From assembly GCA_964539135.1 (NCBI GenBank), contig CAZIFG010000016.1:1-42991 (forward strand): a stretch of 42,991 nt of DNA, read 5' to 3'. Each line of letters starts with the position of its first letter. The first letter of the stretch is position 1. The notes below the pieces were generated by a model that was not told the origin of the DNA, did not search any database, and was given only the letters and a program-made list of their open reading frames with translations. Source of the DNA: CAZIFG01 sp964539135. GTDB taxonomy: Bacteria > Margulisbacteria > Marinamargulisbacteria > GCA-2716485 > CAZIFG01. Below, piece after piece: positions 35,101 to 40,772 of the stretch. Both the position numbers and the translations under genes were made by a program.

Positions 35101-35276
35101 GTTTAAAACTTGCCATGATGGCCACCAGTTTGTACGTTTCACGATCAGAACTGACGCCCGCACAACATCGATACTTAATGGGTACAGGGGCAAGTGCAGC
35201 AGACTATTTACTAGAAAGCCTTGTAGATATTTCAAAAAATGCCACAAGAGAAGCGATTAAACGACCCGGAACCTGA
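29118..35276 (+). CDS. giant coiled-coil and polyproline protein (2052 aa)
   Basis: This is the largest gene in the window, with no family I recognise. The first 40 residues are Gly/Ser/Val-rich. Residues about 60-1130 are charged, Lys/Glu/Ala/Leu-rich helix. A proline-rich region begins near 1134: ten prolines at 1149-1158, then NPGTTQP repeats, then Pro-rich linker to about 1400. A long Gln/Glu/Lys/Ala coiled coil follows (about 1430-1870), then RRPPIPPIPVTIPPL near 1924-1940 and a mostly helical end. There is no signal peptide, membrane helix or catalytic motif. Polyproline runs bind profilin, EVH1 or SH3 domains in eukaryotes, so a host-directed scaffold or actin role is possible; a cytoskeletal role in the bacterium is the alternative. 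GCAGGA precedes the ATG at about 10 bp. Confidence 0.85.
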   Translation: MASPGIRGVQVSDVGGFQGTSAASSRSVVEVLDRKEIKSALEIELKSKEIELKSKDVSRGTVPDKATLYQAVNTVLKEIAGRSELTSSGELRKTIETVKAFIEEHSAIGDSLQGACKPILDGIDPKSALKREITLAFNETKPSVSGELALSISISDEVGQPHGGKPIEKAIHDLKTVSIERTIIKLVATDKDVREQCKLLRQIGQTLDKATAMIQYFETKVQYDSLSDSDPKKQTLGAALKSLKEQAGGLTDPSTFKEILKDLDAGISALKLKKETTKEMTLLKQLCERLEDGSKVKGSAKPVAAYRLSAAQKQTLDTKIQTAKAAAEKLIQKLNAGKTILPKAFKESLETIESHIKNDNIAAALGEVKGAFERMEDIAAGPYYKDITSKQKKELMPLLEGIRKGISEGRMAQKDGVSESDKATPLDKAKKARSTAVTEEGIRKADHEVQKATSAGNEVVLEQKITRLAGKIAHVTVKDGVRTHTLNAHISESDRQEFEDLLKETMDNLSKMKGGEKIQNRAPFLRLQSLAEQFPKGTFKEQLGVLATKLKESVGPATQSSALPEKEKLQKEQKALNVIAGLVKQRGNNAATRKDRALLAALREQQKDLKLEKKAIQKGIPDPRAEAYIDRKLTLLDRVFKPLDTVKEQSESMAPGRHSNSESIAINRAIKQAADMAREIGLDAGIADPGAGADSVDDESSNDGRSVSSAGSDASSEIGEAKADFGVKREGVSLELKTGIDTLKALKKAVEKKLRINEDPELKTQLQEINKAIRKAIWIEKSMSAYTDERAELRIQDLQKEIESIAENPKVQAAGESSVGDPDVQDRLDDLSGKVSALRDQLIHWNKDTKKEQLRTELERYSQEILEYSTSEDPNDDQKTKFKALLEDVAKVRRDVWGRTLVRPAVETGNSRIEVGSTGASVISKSKEHPKILMLQARHLALHANVIDNLEPTSEAQEADKEYAELRAIGEVYDTVLTALKSPGNGETIDGKTLSITVMDPSVLERNPRMSGRTGMQERYECILSQLFDQSVKIDANGRIMLQNLAGLKAIAEKGTEHLTGVGYNTNQRHTKDGAPFTSGLDRIRNLYFQGLETPTRSTSIESLFIGEATDNKSVYRRVLLRLEPGDPTEERLAPPPPAKPTPKQQSTPPPPPPPPPPSPPNPGTTQPNPGTTQPNPGLGGHLEDDGIIAGPDQGKVVVVPLAGQNPKPGQTPKEPILMLEDRKKPPGGDKEDGEIKGAELPIPAPKLKSYQPMTPILGEDHSIQTTPVTISGWTEGPSLEFKPEAMPEYGAVDLPPIRLNVLQIGVVRPEEGVQTSDTAGRIPNLTPPQLRLSEVKPQEIGGLSRPLSVETEPLERVPEHKELSAALLYRTQQTGVDPLRDTYQAAALIAVKGFQAKARDAGVTDRDRVIQRRNITRAKELGADIARLQTDVEAKQKGLEKAVNREQQGIDKDKAALTQTIRTAGVIRRQQEAEFAKFSAEAMAEFNTAARAILDETQTVTASASHTTSVQAAQDELATFAEGLATAQDPVLEGLKGQQTSKLGEIATLKKELQVLESEISADRLALDQVEIRGRGAVASESKELSAIQDQLERKQSELQRYSMALEAKRSEINGVVDEYTRIHNKFKASIPGSDESQALEKALDDLTEKRRVLDKEYGALKGGIDPEDLKAKIRSLDERQQAIGTQINHARTDQSAQESEIRKKTERYNKIRANIQKKGQELGGIQDQIQSRTAAVVDERNAAIADQKEALEQGLGRRLETVKTAEIQRRSGQTERVALLKQDLETRLAAQKETVEQKIADAEARIKPQEDALKAKISSLNTKIERANRELAAKKAEIEKLRDAYEETCDVLEEQHDRQIEGVRNYGPPPAYIGEAFDLINRLARDGATEDAKSGDVTHLASGGDRVQQQIIIEKLYSGDPLRRPPIPPIPVTIPPLDRHTLMILQKGGKIGKGASEDAIQTMKTLKQFGINPQILEELGADAISEMIGTTSGLKLAMMATSLYVSRSELTPAQHRYLMGTGASAADYLLESLVDISKNATREAIKRPGT
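29241..29282 (+). repeat. exact 21-bp tandem duplication
   Basis: Two identical 21-bp units, 29241-29261 and 29262-29282, encode the repeated EIELKSK in the giant protein. This is a recent in-frame duplication in a helical region. Confidence 0.9.
32562..32651 (+). repeat. adjacent 9-bp and 21-bp in-frame tandem repeats
   Basis: Four 9-bp units, CCTCCACCA three times and CCTTCACCA once, fill 32562-32597 and encode the ten-proline run. They abut a 21-bp unit starting CCAAACCCAGGGACAACGCA, repeated 2.6 times at 32598-32651, which encodes NPGTTQP. Both keep frame, so the linker length can vary by slippage without breaking the gene. Confidence 0.9.
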
Positions 35277-35278
35277 TC

Positions 35279-36079
35279 CTAAGCAGAAGCATAAGTGCGC
35301 ACCAATGCCTCATGAAACTGACCATTGCTGGTCAAAATAGAACCTGTATAGGGGCTAAAAGGAGAGCCATCAACTTGGGTCACACGGCCACCAGCTTCAA
35401 CCACAATAAGCCCTAAAGGCGCAATGTCCCAAGGGGCAAGACCAAAATCAATGGCAAATTCCCCACACCCCTCGGCGACTAACATATGCGCCAGATAATC
35501 CCCCAAGCCACGTTGGCGTCTGGTTTGAGAGAGCAGTCGCATTAAAGACTCAAAATTTCCCCGTGCTTCTCGACCAAAAAGACCGCCATAAAAGGCCTGG
35601 CAGTCAGCAATTTCAGAAACTGTGGACACGGAAATAGGCTTGCCATTGTGAAACGCACCTTCACCCAAAGCTGCAGACCATCGATCGCCAGTGGCATGCT
35701 GAGCAACCACAGCCGCAACCACAATGCCGTTAATTTCAATGGCTAAAAGTGTCGCAAAAAAGGGGATGTGCCGCATGAAATTAGACGTGGCATCGATAGG
35801 ATCGATAATCAATTTAAAAGGGGCATCTAAAGGGCATTGGCCGTGTTCTTCACCTAAAATGCTGAGACCGGGGTAGGATAATGCCACTTCTTTTCGTACA
35901 AGCGTTTCAATTTCCAAATCACCCTGAGTGACAGGACTGTTATCGGACTTTGTAATCACCTGTAAGGTAGACTCAAAGTAATGAAGCGCCACATCTTGAG
36001 CACCGTCAGCTAAGGTATGTAAAAATGAGAGCCATGCGGCAGGGGATACGTCTGTAAATGAAAGATTTGTGTGTGTCAT
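35279..36079 (-). CDS. inositol monophosphatase-family phosphatase, HisN-like
   Basis: This is a metal-dependent sugar phosphatase of the IMPase fold, 266 residues. The ligands are visible: GEEHG (76-80), DPIDATSNF (93-101) and the C-terminal APWDIAPLGLIVVEAGG. GDYLAHMLVAEGCGEFAIDF resembles histidinol-phosphatase (HisN) rather than classical SuhB, so histidine synthesis is a reasonable guess, but inositol- or PAP-phosphatase activity is possible. The usual Gly of DPIDGT is Ala here. ATG 36079 is chosen: the longer frame to 36184 would run into the tRNA gene and past a -10 box. There is no Shine-Dalgarno sequence. The 3' end is two bases from the giant gene's stop. Confidence 0.85.
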   Translation of the reverse strand: MTHTNLSFTDVSPAAWLSFLHTLADGAQDVALHYFESTLQVITKSDNSPVTQGDLEIETLVRKEVALSYPGLSILGEEHGQCPLDAPFKLIIDPIDATSNFMRHIPFFATLLAIEINGIVVAAVVAQHATGDRWSAALGEGAFHNGKPISVSTVSEIADCQAFYGGLFGREARGNFESLMRLLSQTRRQRGLGDYLAHMLVAEGCGEFAIDFGLAPWDIAPLGLIVVEAGGRVTQVDGSPFSPYTGSILTSNGQFHEALVRTYASA

Positions 36080-36089
36080 AGTGGGAGGG

Positions 36090-36098
36090 AGTGTAGCA
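36090..36098 (-). promoter_or_regulatory. extended -10 of the phosphatase gene, near-leaderless
   Basis: On the minus strand TGCTACACT ends 10 bp before the ATG at 36079. The -35 region is T-rich and poor in matches, as expected for a TGn promoter. The leader would be about three bases. Confidence 0.45.
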
Positions 36099-36141
36099 TA
36101 AAAGAGATAAAAAAAACAGGAAAATTGCAAGAGGTCTAATT

Positions 36142-36230
36142 TGGTACCGAAGGCCGGAATCGAACCGGCACGAATAGAATTCATTGGTTTTTGAGACCAA
36201 CGCGTCTACCAATTCCGCCACTTCGGCACC
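36142..36230 (-). tRNA. tRNA-Leu(CAA)
   Basis: A complete class II tRNA reads on the minus strand. The acceptor stem GGTGCCG pairs with CGGTACC with one G-U pair and is followed by discriminator A73. The anticodon stem TTGGT/ACCAA closes the loop CTCAAAA, giving anticodon CAA for UUG codons. The long variable arm has stem GAAT/ATTC. The T arm is GCCGG-TTCGATT-CCGGC. CCA is not encoded. It lies between the phosphatase and msbA genes. Confidence 0.97.
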
Positions 36231-36242
36231 ATTACGACGAGT

Positions 36243-36248
36243 ATTGTA
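36243..36248 (-). promoter_or_regulatory. tRNA-Leu -10 box
   Basis: TACAAT on the minus strand (plus-strand ATTGTA) ends 12 bp before the mature tRNA 5' end, a normal distance for a short precursor leader. The -35 is unclear. Confidence 0.4.
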
Positions 36249-36289
36249 CCGTGTAATCCAAACTCTTTCTAGCCTCTAATTATAAGATG

Positions 36290-36298
36290 TGCTAGAGT
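36290..36298 (+). promoter_or_regulatory. msbA extended -10, near-leaderless
   Basis: TGCTAGAGT (36290-36298) ends 8 bp before the msbA ATG. No Shine-Dalgarno sequence precedes the ATG. Predicted transcription starts at or next to the start codon. Confidence 0.5.
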
Positions 36299-36306
36299 GA
36301 GTCCAT

Positions 36307-38034
36307 ATGAAAAAATTCAGAAAAACCATACCTTGGATACAACCCTATATGGGCTATATTCTAGGATCTATTGTGCTCACGGTATTGTACAGTGCCTCCA
36401 ATGTCTTGGTTATGCCTTGGATACGAGATGTTTTAAATGAGATCGGCGATAAGGATCTCAGTCATTTCCAACAACAAATGATCAATGGGGTCCTTCTATG
36501 GACAGCGCGCGTAGCGACGAACTTTGGCCAGTTGTATTTGACGGCCTGGGTCAGTAATCGCGTGGCCATTGATATGCAGCTGATGTTTTTTAAAAAGCTC
36601 AGTAAAATGTCCCAGCATTTTTATTCCGAGTGGAAATTAGGGGATTTAATCACCCGTTTGTTTGGGGATACCTCAAAAGTACAGCAAACTGTTTTAAGCA
36701 TATTTTGGGAATTATTGCCTCAAACCCTAACGTTTATAGGGGTGTTGGGGTATATGTTTTATACCAACTGGAAGTTAACACTGATTACCTGTATTACCTT
36801 GCCGGTTTTTTTTATGTTGATCGATTATTATTCCAGAAAATTAAAAAAAATTGCAAAACCCATCCAAGAGAAACAATCAGATATCAGTCATATTTCTCAG
36901 GAAGCCATTAGTAACATTAAGCTGACACAGGCCTACACGATGGAAGCCTATGAATATCATCGTATGGAATCGGAGCAATACAAAAATTTTCAATTTAATA
37001 TGATGAATGTAAGAACCAAAGCAAATATGCGGTCAATTATTGTTCTATTACAAGGCGCTGTGATTTTAACCTTGCTTTTTTTTGGCGGAAGAAGTGTATC
37101 AACTGGAGGCATGACGGGCCCACAGTTGGCAGAGTTTTTCACGGGAATTTTACTTTTAATTGATCCCATTAGTGCGCTATCAAAAGTAATAGCCCAAATA
37201 CAAGAAGCATCCGTGTCCTTGGATAGGGTTCAAGAAGTTTTAGAAGCCCCTATTTTGATTAAAGATTCAGAGCATGCCATTGAAAGGGACATTAAGGGGG
37301 TTATTGAGTTTGAAAACGTAAGTTTTCAGTATTCTAAGCGCAGTACAAAAGCCATTGATTCCTTTTCGTTAACCATTAAAAAAGGCGAAATGGCGGCTTT
37401 AGTGGGGTTATCAGGCGCTGGAAAAACAACCTTAATTAACTTCGTACCCCGTTTTTATGATCCGACGGAGGGTGTCCTTAAGATTGATGGGATCGATATT
37501 AAAGACTACAAATTACAGTCCTTACGGTCTCAAATTGCCATGGTTTTGCAAGATGATATTATCTTTCATGGCAGTATATTAGATAACATTCGATATGGGG
37601 CTCAGGAGGCTACCGAAGCGGAAGTCATTGAAGCCGCCAAAAAAGCAAACGCATGGGAATTCATTTCAGAGATGCCAGAAGGAATACACTCAAAAGCAGG
37701 AGACAGAGGCCAGCGCTTATCTGGGGGACAAAAGCAACGCATTTCCATTGCGCGAGCCATTTTAAGAAATCCAAAGATTCTGATTTTAGATGAAGCAACA
37801 TCCGCCTTAGACAGCAAGTCCGAGCATTTGGTACAAGAAGCCTTAAATAAGCTCATGAAAGACAGGACAACCTTGGTCATTGCCCATCGATTGTCGACTA
37901 TTTTACATGCCGATAAAATTGTGGTGATGGATCATGGCAAAATTATGGAAGTCGGGACCCACGAAGAACTCCTTGAAAAGGGAAAAGAGTATCATAAACT
38001 GTATAAAATGCAGTTTAAATCGAAGAAATCTTAA
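36307..38034 (+). CDS. msbA: lipid A/LPS ABC exporter, MsbA-like
   Basis: This 575-residue half-transporter has an N-terminal six-helix ABC exporter domain (about 1-310) and a C-terminal ATPase. Walker A is GLSGAGKTTL near 375-384, the Q-loop is AMVLQDDIIFHGSI, the signature is LSGGQKQRISIARAI, Walker B is ILILDEATSALD, and the His switch is in VIAHRLSTI. This is the MsbA/MdlB pattern; fused to downstream glycosyltransferases in one operon, flipping of lipid A or a glycolipid is the best guess, but a drug exporter cannot be excluded. It begins without a ribosome site 8 bp after a TGn promoter. Confidence 0.88.
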   Translation: MKKFRKTIPWIQPYMGYILGSIVLTVLYSASNVLVMPWIRDVLNEIGDKDLSHFQQQMINGVLLWTARVATNFGQLYLTAWVSNRVAIDMQLMFFKKLSKMSQHFYSEWKLGDLITRLFGDTSKVQQTVLSIFWELLPQTLTFIGVLGYMFYTNWKLTLITCITLPVFFMLIDYYSRKLKKIAKPIQEKQSDISHISQEAISNIKLTQAYTMEAYEYHRMESEQYKNFQFNMMNVRTKANMRSIIVLLQGAVILTLLFFGGRSVSTGGMTGPQLAEFFTGILLLIDPISALSKVIAQIQEASVSLDRVQEVLEAPILIKDSEHAIERDIKGVIEFENVSFQYSKRSTKAIDSFSLTIKKGEMAALVGLSGAGKTTLINFVPRFYDPTEGVLKIDGIDIKDYKLQSLRSQIAMVLQDDIIFHGSILDNIRYGAQEATEAEVIEAAKKANAWEFISEMPEGIHSKAGDRGQRLSGGQKQRISIARAILRNPKILILDEATSALDSKSEHLVQEALNKLMKDRTTLVIAHRLSTILHADKIVVMDHGKIMEVGTHEELLEKGKEYHKLYKMQFKSKKS

Positions 38035-38046
38035 ACTCAGAGAGAC

Positions 38047-38814
38047 ATGATTTCGGTAGTAATTCCGGTTAAAAATCAAATAGAGGACTTAAAAGCCAGT
38101 CTGTCCGGTCTAGAAGAAAAACTGCGATCGCTTCAGGGAGACGATATAGATTTGATTGTAGTCGATGATGGCAGTGAGGATGGCACGATAGACTATTTAT
38201 TTGCGCATTTTCCAACAGTGCGGCTTTTAGTCAATGAAGGGCCACGCGGATGGGCGCGATCGGTTAATCGCGGCATTTTAATGGCACATCATGAGTGGAT
38301 ATTGGTCACATCACCAACGATCATTCACGAAACCTTGCCCAAGGAAATGGGGGCTTGTGTCACCCCGAGAGTGCAATCCTTGACGCCAACATTTAGATAC
38401 GTACTCGGGTGGGTGAAAGGCAGCATGGCGCCGACACCCACGCTAAAAGGTCCCATTCAAGTCCCTTTTTTAGATGCTTTTTTGATTCAAAAAGAGGTAT
38501 GGGAATCTATAGACGGGTTGGACCCCTTTTTTGATCCCTTTATGATGACACACATTGCCCTATCGGAGCAGTTAAAGCTTCAAGGGCTAACAGCGCTATG
38601 TGATCCAGAGTGGAAGGTAAGGGACTTAGATCCTTATGTCCAGCAGCTGCCCTTCCCAGAAAAAGGGGTTTTTGGGCTCGTTTGGCGATGGAACACAAGA
38701 GGAAGTGTTAAAATTTTCCTGGGCCTAATGGTGATTTTATCGGTTTTTATTTTTAATACAAAGATGCTGCGCGCCATGTGGTATACTTGTTTCAAAATGG
38801 TAAGAGGCGAATAA
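38047..38814 (+). CDS. family 2 glycosyltransferase
   Basis: The 255-residue protein has a GT-A fold: ISVVIPVKNQIEDL at the N-terminus, DLIVVDDGSEDGT, and RLLVNEGPRGWARSVNRGIL with the acceptor-side motif. The usual DxD is not obvious; SPT replaces it at the expected place (ILVTSPTII), so metal binding may be altered. The C-terminus ends with one hydrophobic helix (IFLGLMVILSVFIFN), which would anchor it to the inner membrane. It follows msbA by 12 bp and precedes the paralogous pair, in a likely LPS-assembly operon. The sugar is unknown. Confidence 0.82.
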   Translation: MISVVIPVKNQIEDLKASLSGLEEKLRSLQGDDIDLIVVDDGSEDGTIDYLFAHFPTVRLLVNEGPRGWARSVNRGILMAHHEWILVTSPTIIHETLPKEMGACVTPRVQSLTPTFRYVLGWVKGSMAPTPTLKGPIQVPFLDAFLIQKEVWESIDGLDPFFDPFMMTHIALSEQLKLQGLTALCDPEWKVRDLDPYVQQLPFPEKGVFGLVWRWNTRGSVKIFLGLMVILSVFIFNTKMLRAMWYTCFKMVRGE

Positions 38815-38817
38815 AGC

Positions 38818-39705
38818 GTGGTTTCTGTTTTTATACTCAGTTATAACAGTCCGAATAAATTAATCAAAACGATAGAATCCTGTTTATTACAACCTGAAAT
38901 TAATGAGTATTTAATGATTGAAAATGCAAGTACAGATGCCATGGATGAGACCTATGCAGAGATCGAAAGAAAGGTAACCCAAAAAGGGCATGCCTTTAAA
39001 TTGAAACGGGAAAAGGAAACGATTAGCTTTTCAGCGGGCCAAAATTGGGGCTTAGACACAGCAAAAAACGAGACTGTGTTGCTTTTAAATAATGATGCCT
39101 TTTTTCTCAAAGAAAACAGTTTGCATGCCGCTTTGACATGTTTAGAACCTAAAGAGGTAGGTCTTGTAGGGTTTAAAATTTTGAATCCAAATGGAACAAT
39201 CAATCATTTTGGGGTCGTATTTTCACCTCATACGCGTGAGGGGCAGCATTTTTTAAGAGGTAGAAACAAGAATATCAAAAACTCAATGAAGCCAACACAG
39301 TTCTACGCCGTTACAGCCGCCTGTGTATTGGTAAAAAAATCAGACATTCGATTTAGTAATGACTATTGGTTTGAGTGGGAGGATATTGATTTTTGTTTGC
39401 AGCACATCAAAAAAGGCAAGAAAATAATTTGCGATGTAAGCTGTTTAGTAGAGCATGATGAGGGGTCTAGTCGGTCAAAAAAACAAATACCAGGATCAAC
39501 ATGGTGTCAAAAACAACGATATGGCACCCAACAGTTTAAGAAAAAATGGGCCTATACAATTTATAAGTTATGGATATTAGACAGTCTAAAAACGTTGGCA
39601 GATAAAGACTTAAGATACAGACTGTGGGTAAGGACCTATCAACTCTTAATTTATATAGGGCTTGCGCTGGGAGTGTGGTATGGCGTGAGTCATTTGAGAC
39701 ACTAA
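38818..39705 (+). CDS. family 2 glycosyltransferase, tandem paralogue 1
   Basis: This 295-residue GT2 enzyme starts at GTG 38818, three bases after the preceding stop. The GT-A core has VSVFILSYNSPNKLIKTIES, MIENASTDAMDET, FSAGQNWGLDTAKN and the DxD-like LLLNNDAFF, then FEWEDIDFCLQHIKKG, the usual ED acceptor motif. One hydrophobic stretch lies at the end (LLIYIGLALGVWYGV). The first 125 residues are almost identical to the next gene, while the rest has diverged, see findings. It probably adds a rhamnose- or hexose-type residue to LPS. Confidence 0.88.
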   Translation: MVSVFILSYNSPNKLIKTIESCLLQPEINEYLMIENASTDAMDETYAEIERKVTQKGHAFKLKREKETISFSAGQNWGLDTAKNETVLLLNNDAFFLKENSLHAALTCLEPKEVGLVGFKILNPNGTINHFGVVFSPHTREGQHFLRGRNKNIKNSMKPTQFYAVTAACVLVKKSDIRFSNDYWFEWEDIDFCLQHIKKGKKIICDVSCLVEHDEGSSRSKKQIPGSTWCQKQRYGTQQFKKKWAYTIYKLWILDSLKTLADKDLRYRLWVRTYQLLIYIGLALGVWYGVSHLRH

Positions 39706-40596
39706 ATGAAGGTTTCTGTTTTTATACTCAGTTATAACAGTCCGAATAAATTAATCAAAACGATAGAATCGTGTTTAGTGCAACCTGAAATCAATGAGTA
39801 TTTAATGATTGAAAATGCAAGTACAGACGCCATGGATGAGACCTATGCAGAGATCGAAAAAAAGGTAACCCAAAAAGGGCATGCCTTTAAATTGAAACGG
39901 GAAAGGGAAACGATTAGCTTTTCAGCGGGCCAAAATTGGGGCTTAGATACGGCAAAAAACGAGACCGTGTTGCTTTTAAATAATGATGCTTTTTTTCTCA
40001 AAGAAAACAGTTTGCATACCGCGCTGACATGTTTAGAACCTGAAGAGGTGGGGCTTGTTGGGTTTAAAATTCTAAATCCAGATGGCACAATGAATCATTT
40101 TGGCATGGTGTTTCCCTTATACAGGGTAGGGCCTGAACATTTTGGACGAAATCAAGACCCGATGGCGAAAGCCTATAAAACCCCCCGTCCCTGCTTTGCA
40201 GTGACGGGGGCCTGTCTGTTGGTGAAGCGAAATAAAATTCGATTTAATGAAGGATATTGGTATGAGTTTGAAGATGCCGATTTTTGTCTACAATATATCA
40301 AACAGGGTTTAAACATAATCTGTGATGCGGAGTGTTTAATCGAACATGCCGAAAGTACCAGTAGAGAAAAAAAACAGGTTAAAAACTCACCCTGGGAAAG
40401 AAAAAGAACAGCTGGAAAAGCCTTATTTTATCGCCAGTGGCGAGGCTTAAGCTACAAGCTTAGACTCAAGGATCTCAGACTGTCTCTGCAAGATCCTGAC
40501 GTAAGAAGGAAATTAAGAATAAGAGCCACTCAGATCATCATCTATATCGTGATATTAAGCAGTTTAGCGGGATCCAGTCTTTTTTTAAAAAAATAA
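39706..40596 (+). CDS. family 2 glycosyltransferase, tandem paralogue 2
   Basis: The 296-residue copy starts at the base after its neighbour's stop. The N-terminal 125 residues match paralogue 1 with only a few changes, including the NDAFF and FSAGQNWGLDTAKN motifs. From about residue 140 identity drops sharply, though YWYEFEDADFCLQYIKQG keeps the acceptor motif. It has one C-terminal hydrophobic helix (IIIYIVILSSLAGSSLFL). The divergence lies in the part expected to bind the acceptor, so the two enzymes probably act on different acceptors with the same type of donor. Confidence 0.88.
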   Translation: MKVSVFILSYNSPNKLIKTIESCLVQPEINEYLMIENASTDAMDETYAEIEKKVTQKGHAFKLKRERETISFSAGQNWGLDTAKNETVLLLNNDAFFLKENSLHTALTCLEPEEVGLVGFKILNPDGTMNHFGMVFPLYRVGPEHFGRNQDPMAKAYKTPRPCFAVTGACLLVKRNKIRFNEGYWYEFEDADFCLQYIKQGLNIICDAECLIEHAESTSREKKQVKNSPWERKRTAGKALFYRQWRGLSYKLRLKDLRLSLQDPDVRRKLRIRATQIIIYIVILSSLAGSSLFLKK

Positions 40597-40663
40597 GAAA
40601 ACCCAAAGAAGAGGCATTCGCTTCCCTTTTAATCCATAATACGTTAAAATTGGAGTTCTGAGT

Positions 40664-40720
40664 GATGGGGGATTTAGTATTGATGGGTGTAGGCCCCGAA
40701 ATTGAGTACAACACAGCCTA
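40664..40720 (+). CDS. possible 18-codon leader peptide before recJ
   Basis: ATG 40664 opens an 18-codon frame (MGDLVLMGVGPEIEYNTA) with GGAG 8 bp upstream. It lies in the 176-bp interval before recJ, after a TAAAAT at 40645-40650. No attenuator structure is evident. It may be chance. Confidence 0.2.
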
Positions 40721-40772
40721 AAGAGGTGCGTGTTATTTAAAATAAGCAATTAAATGTAAGAGGAGTATAAAT

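Noticed and set aside
36080..36184. Longer N-terminus for the phosphatase
   Set aside because: It would overlap the tRNA-Leu gene and include the -10 box; the domain starts after ATG 36079.
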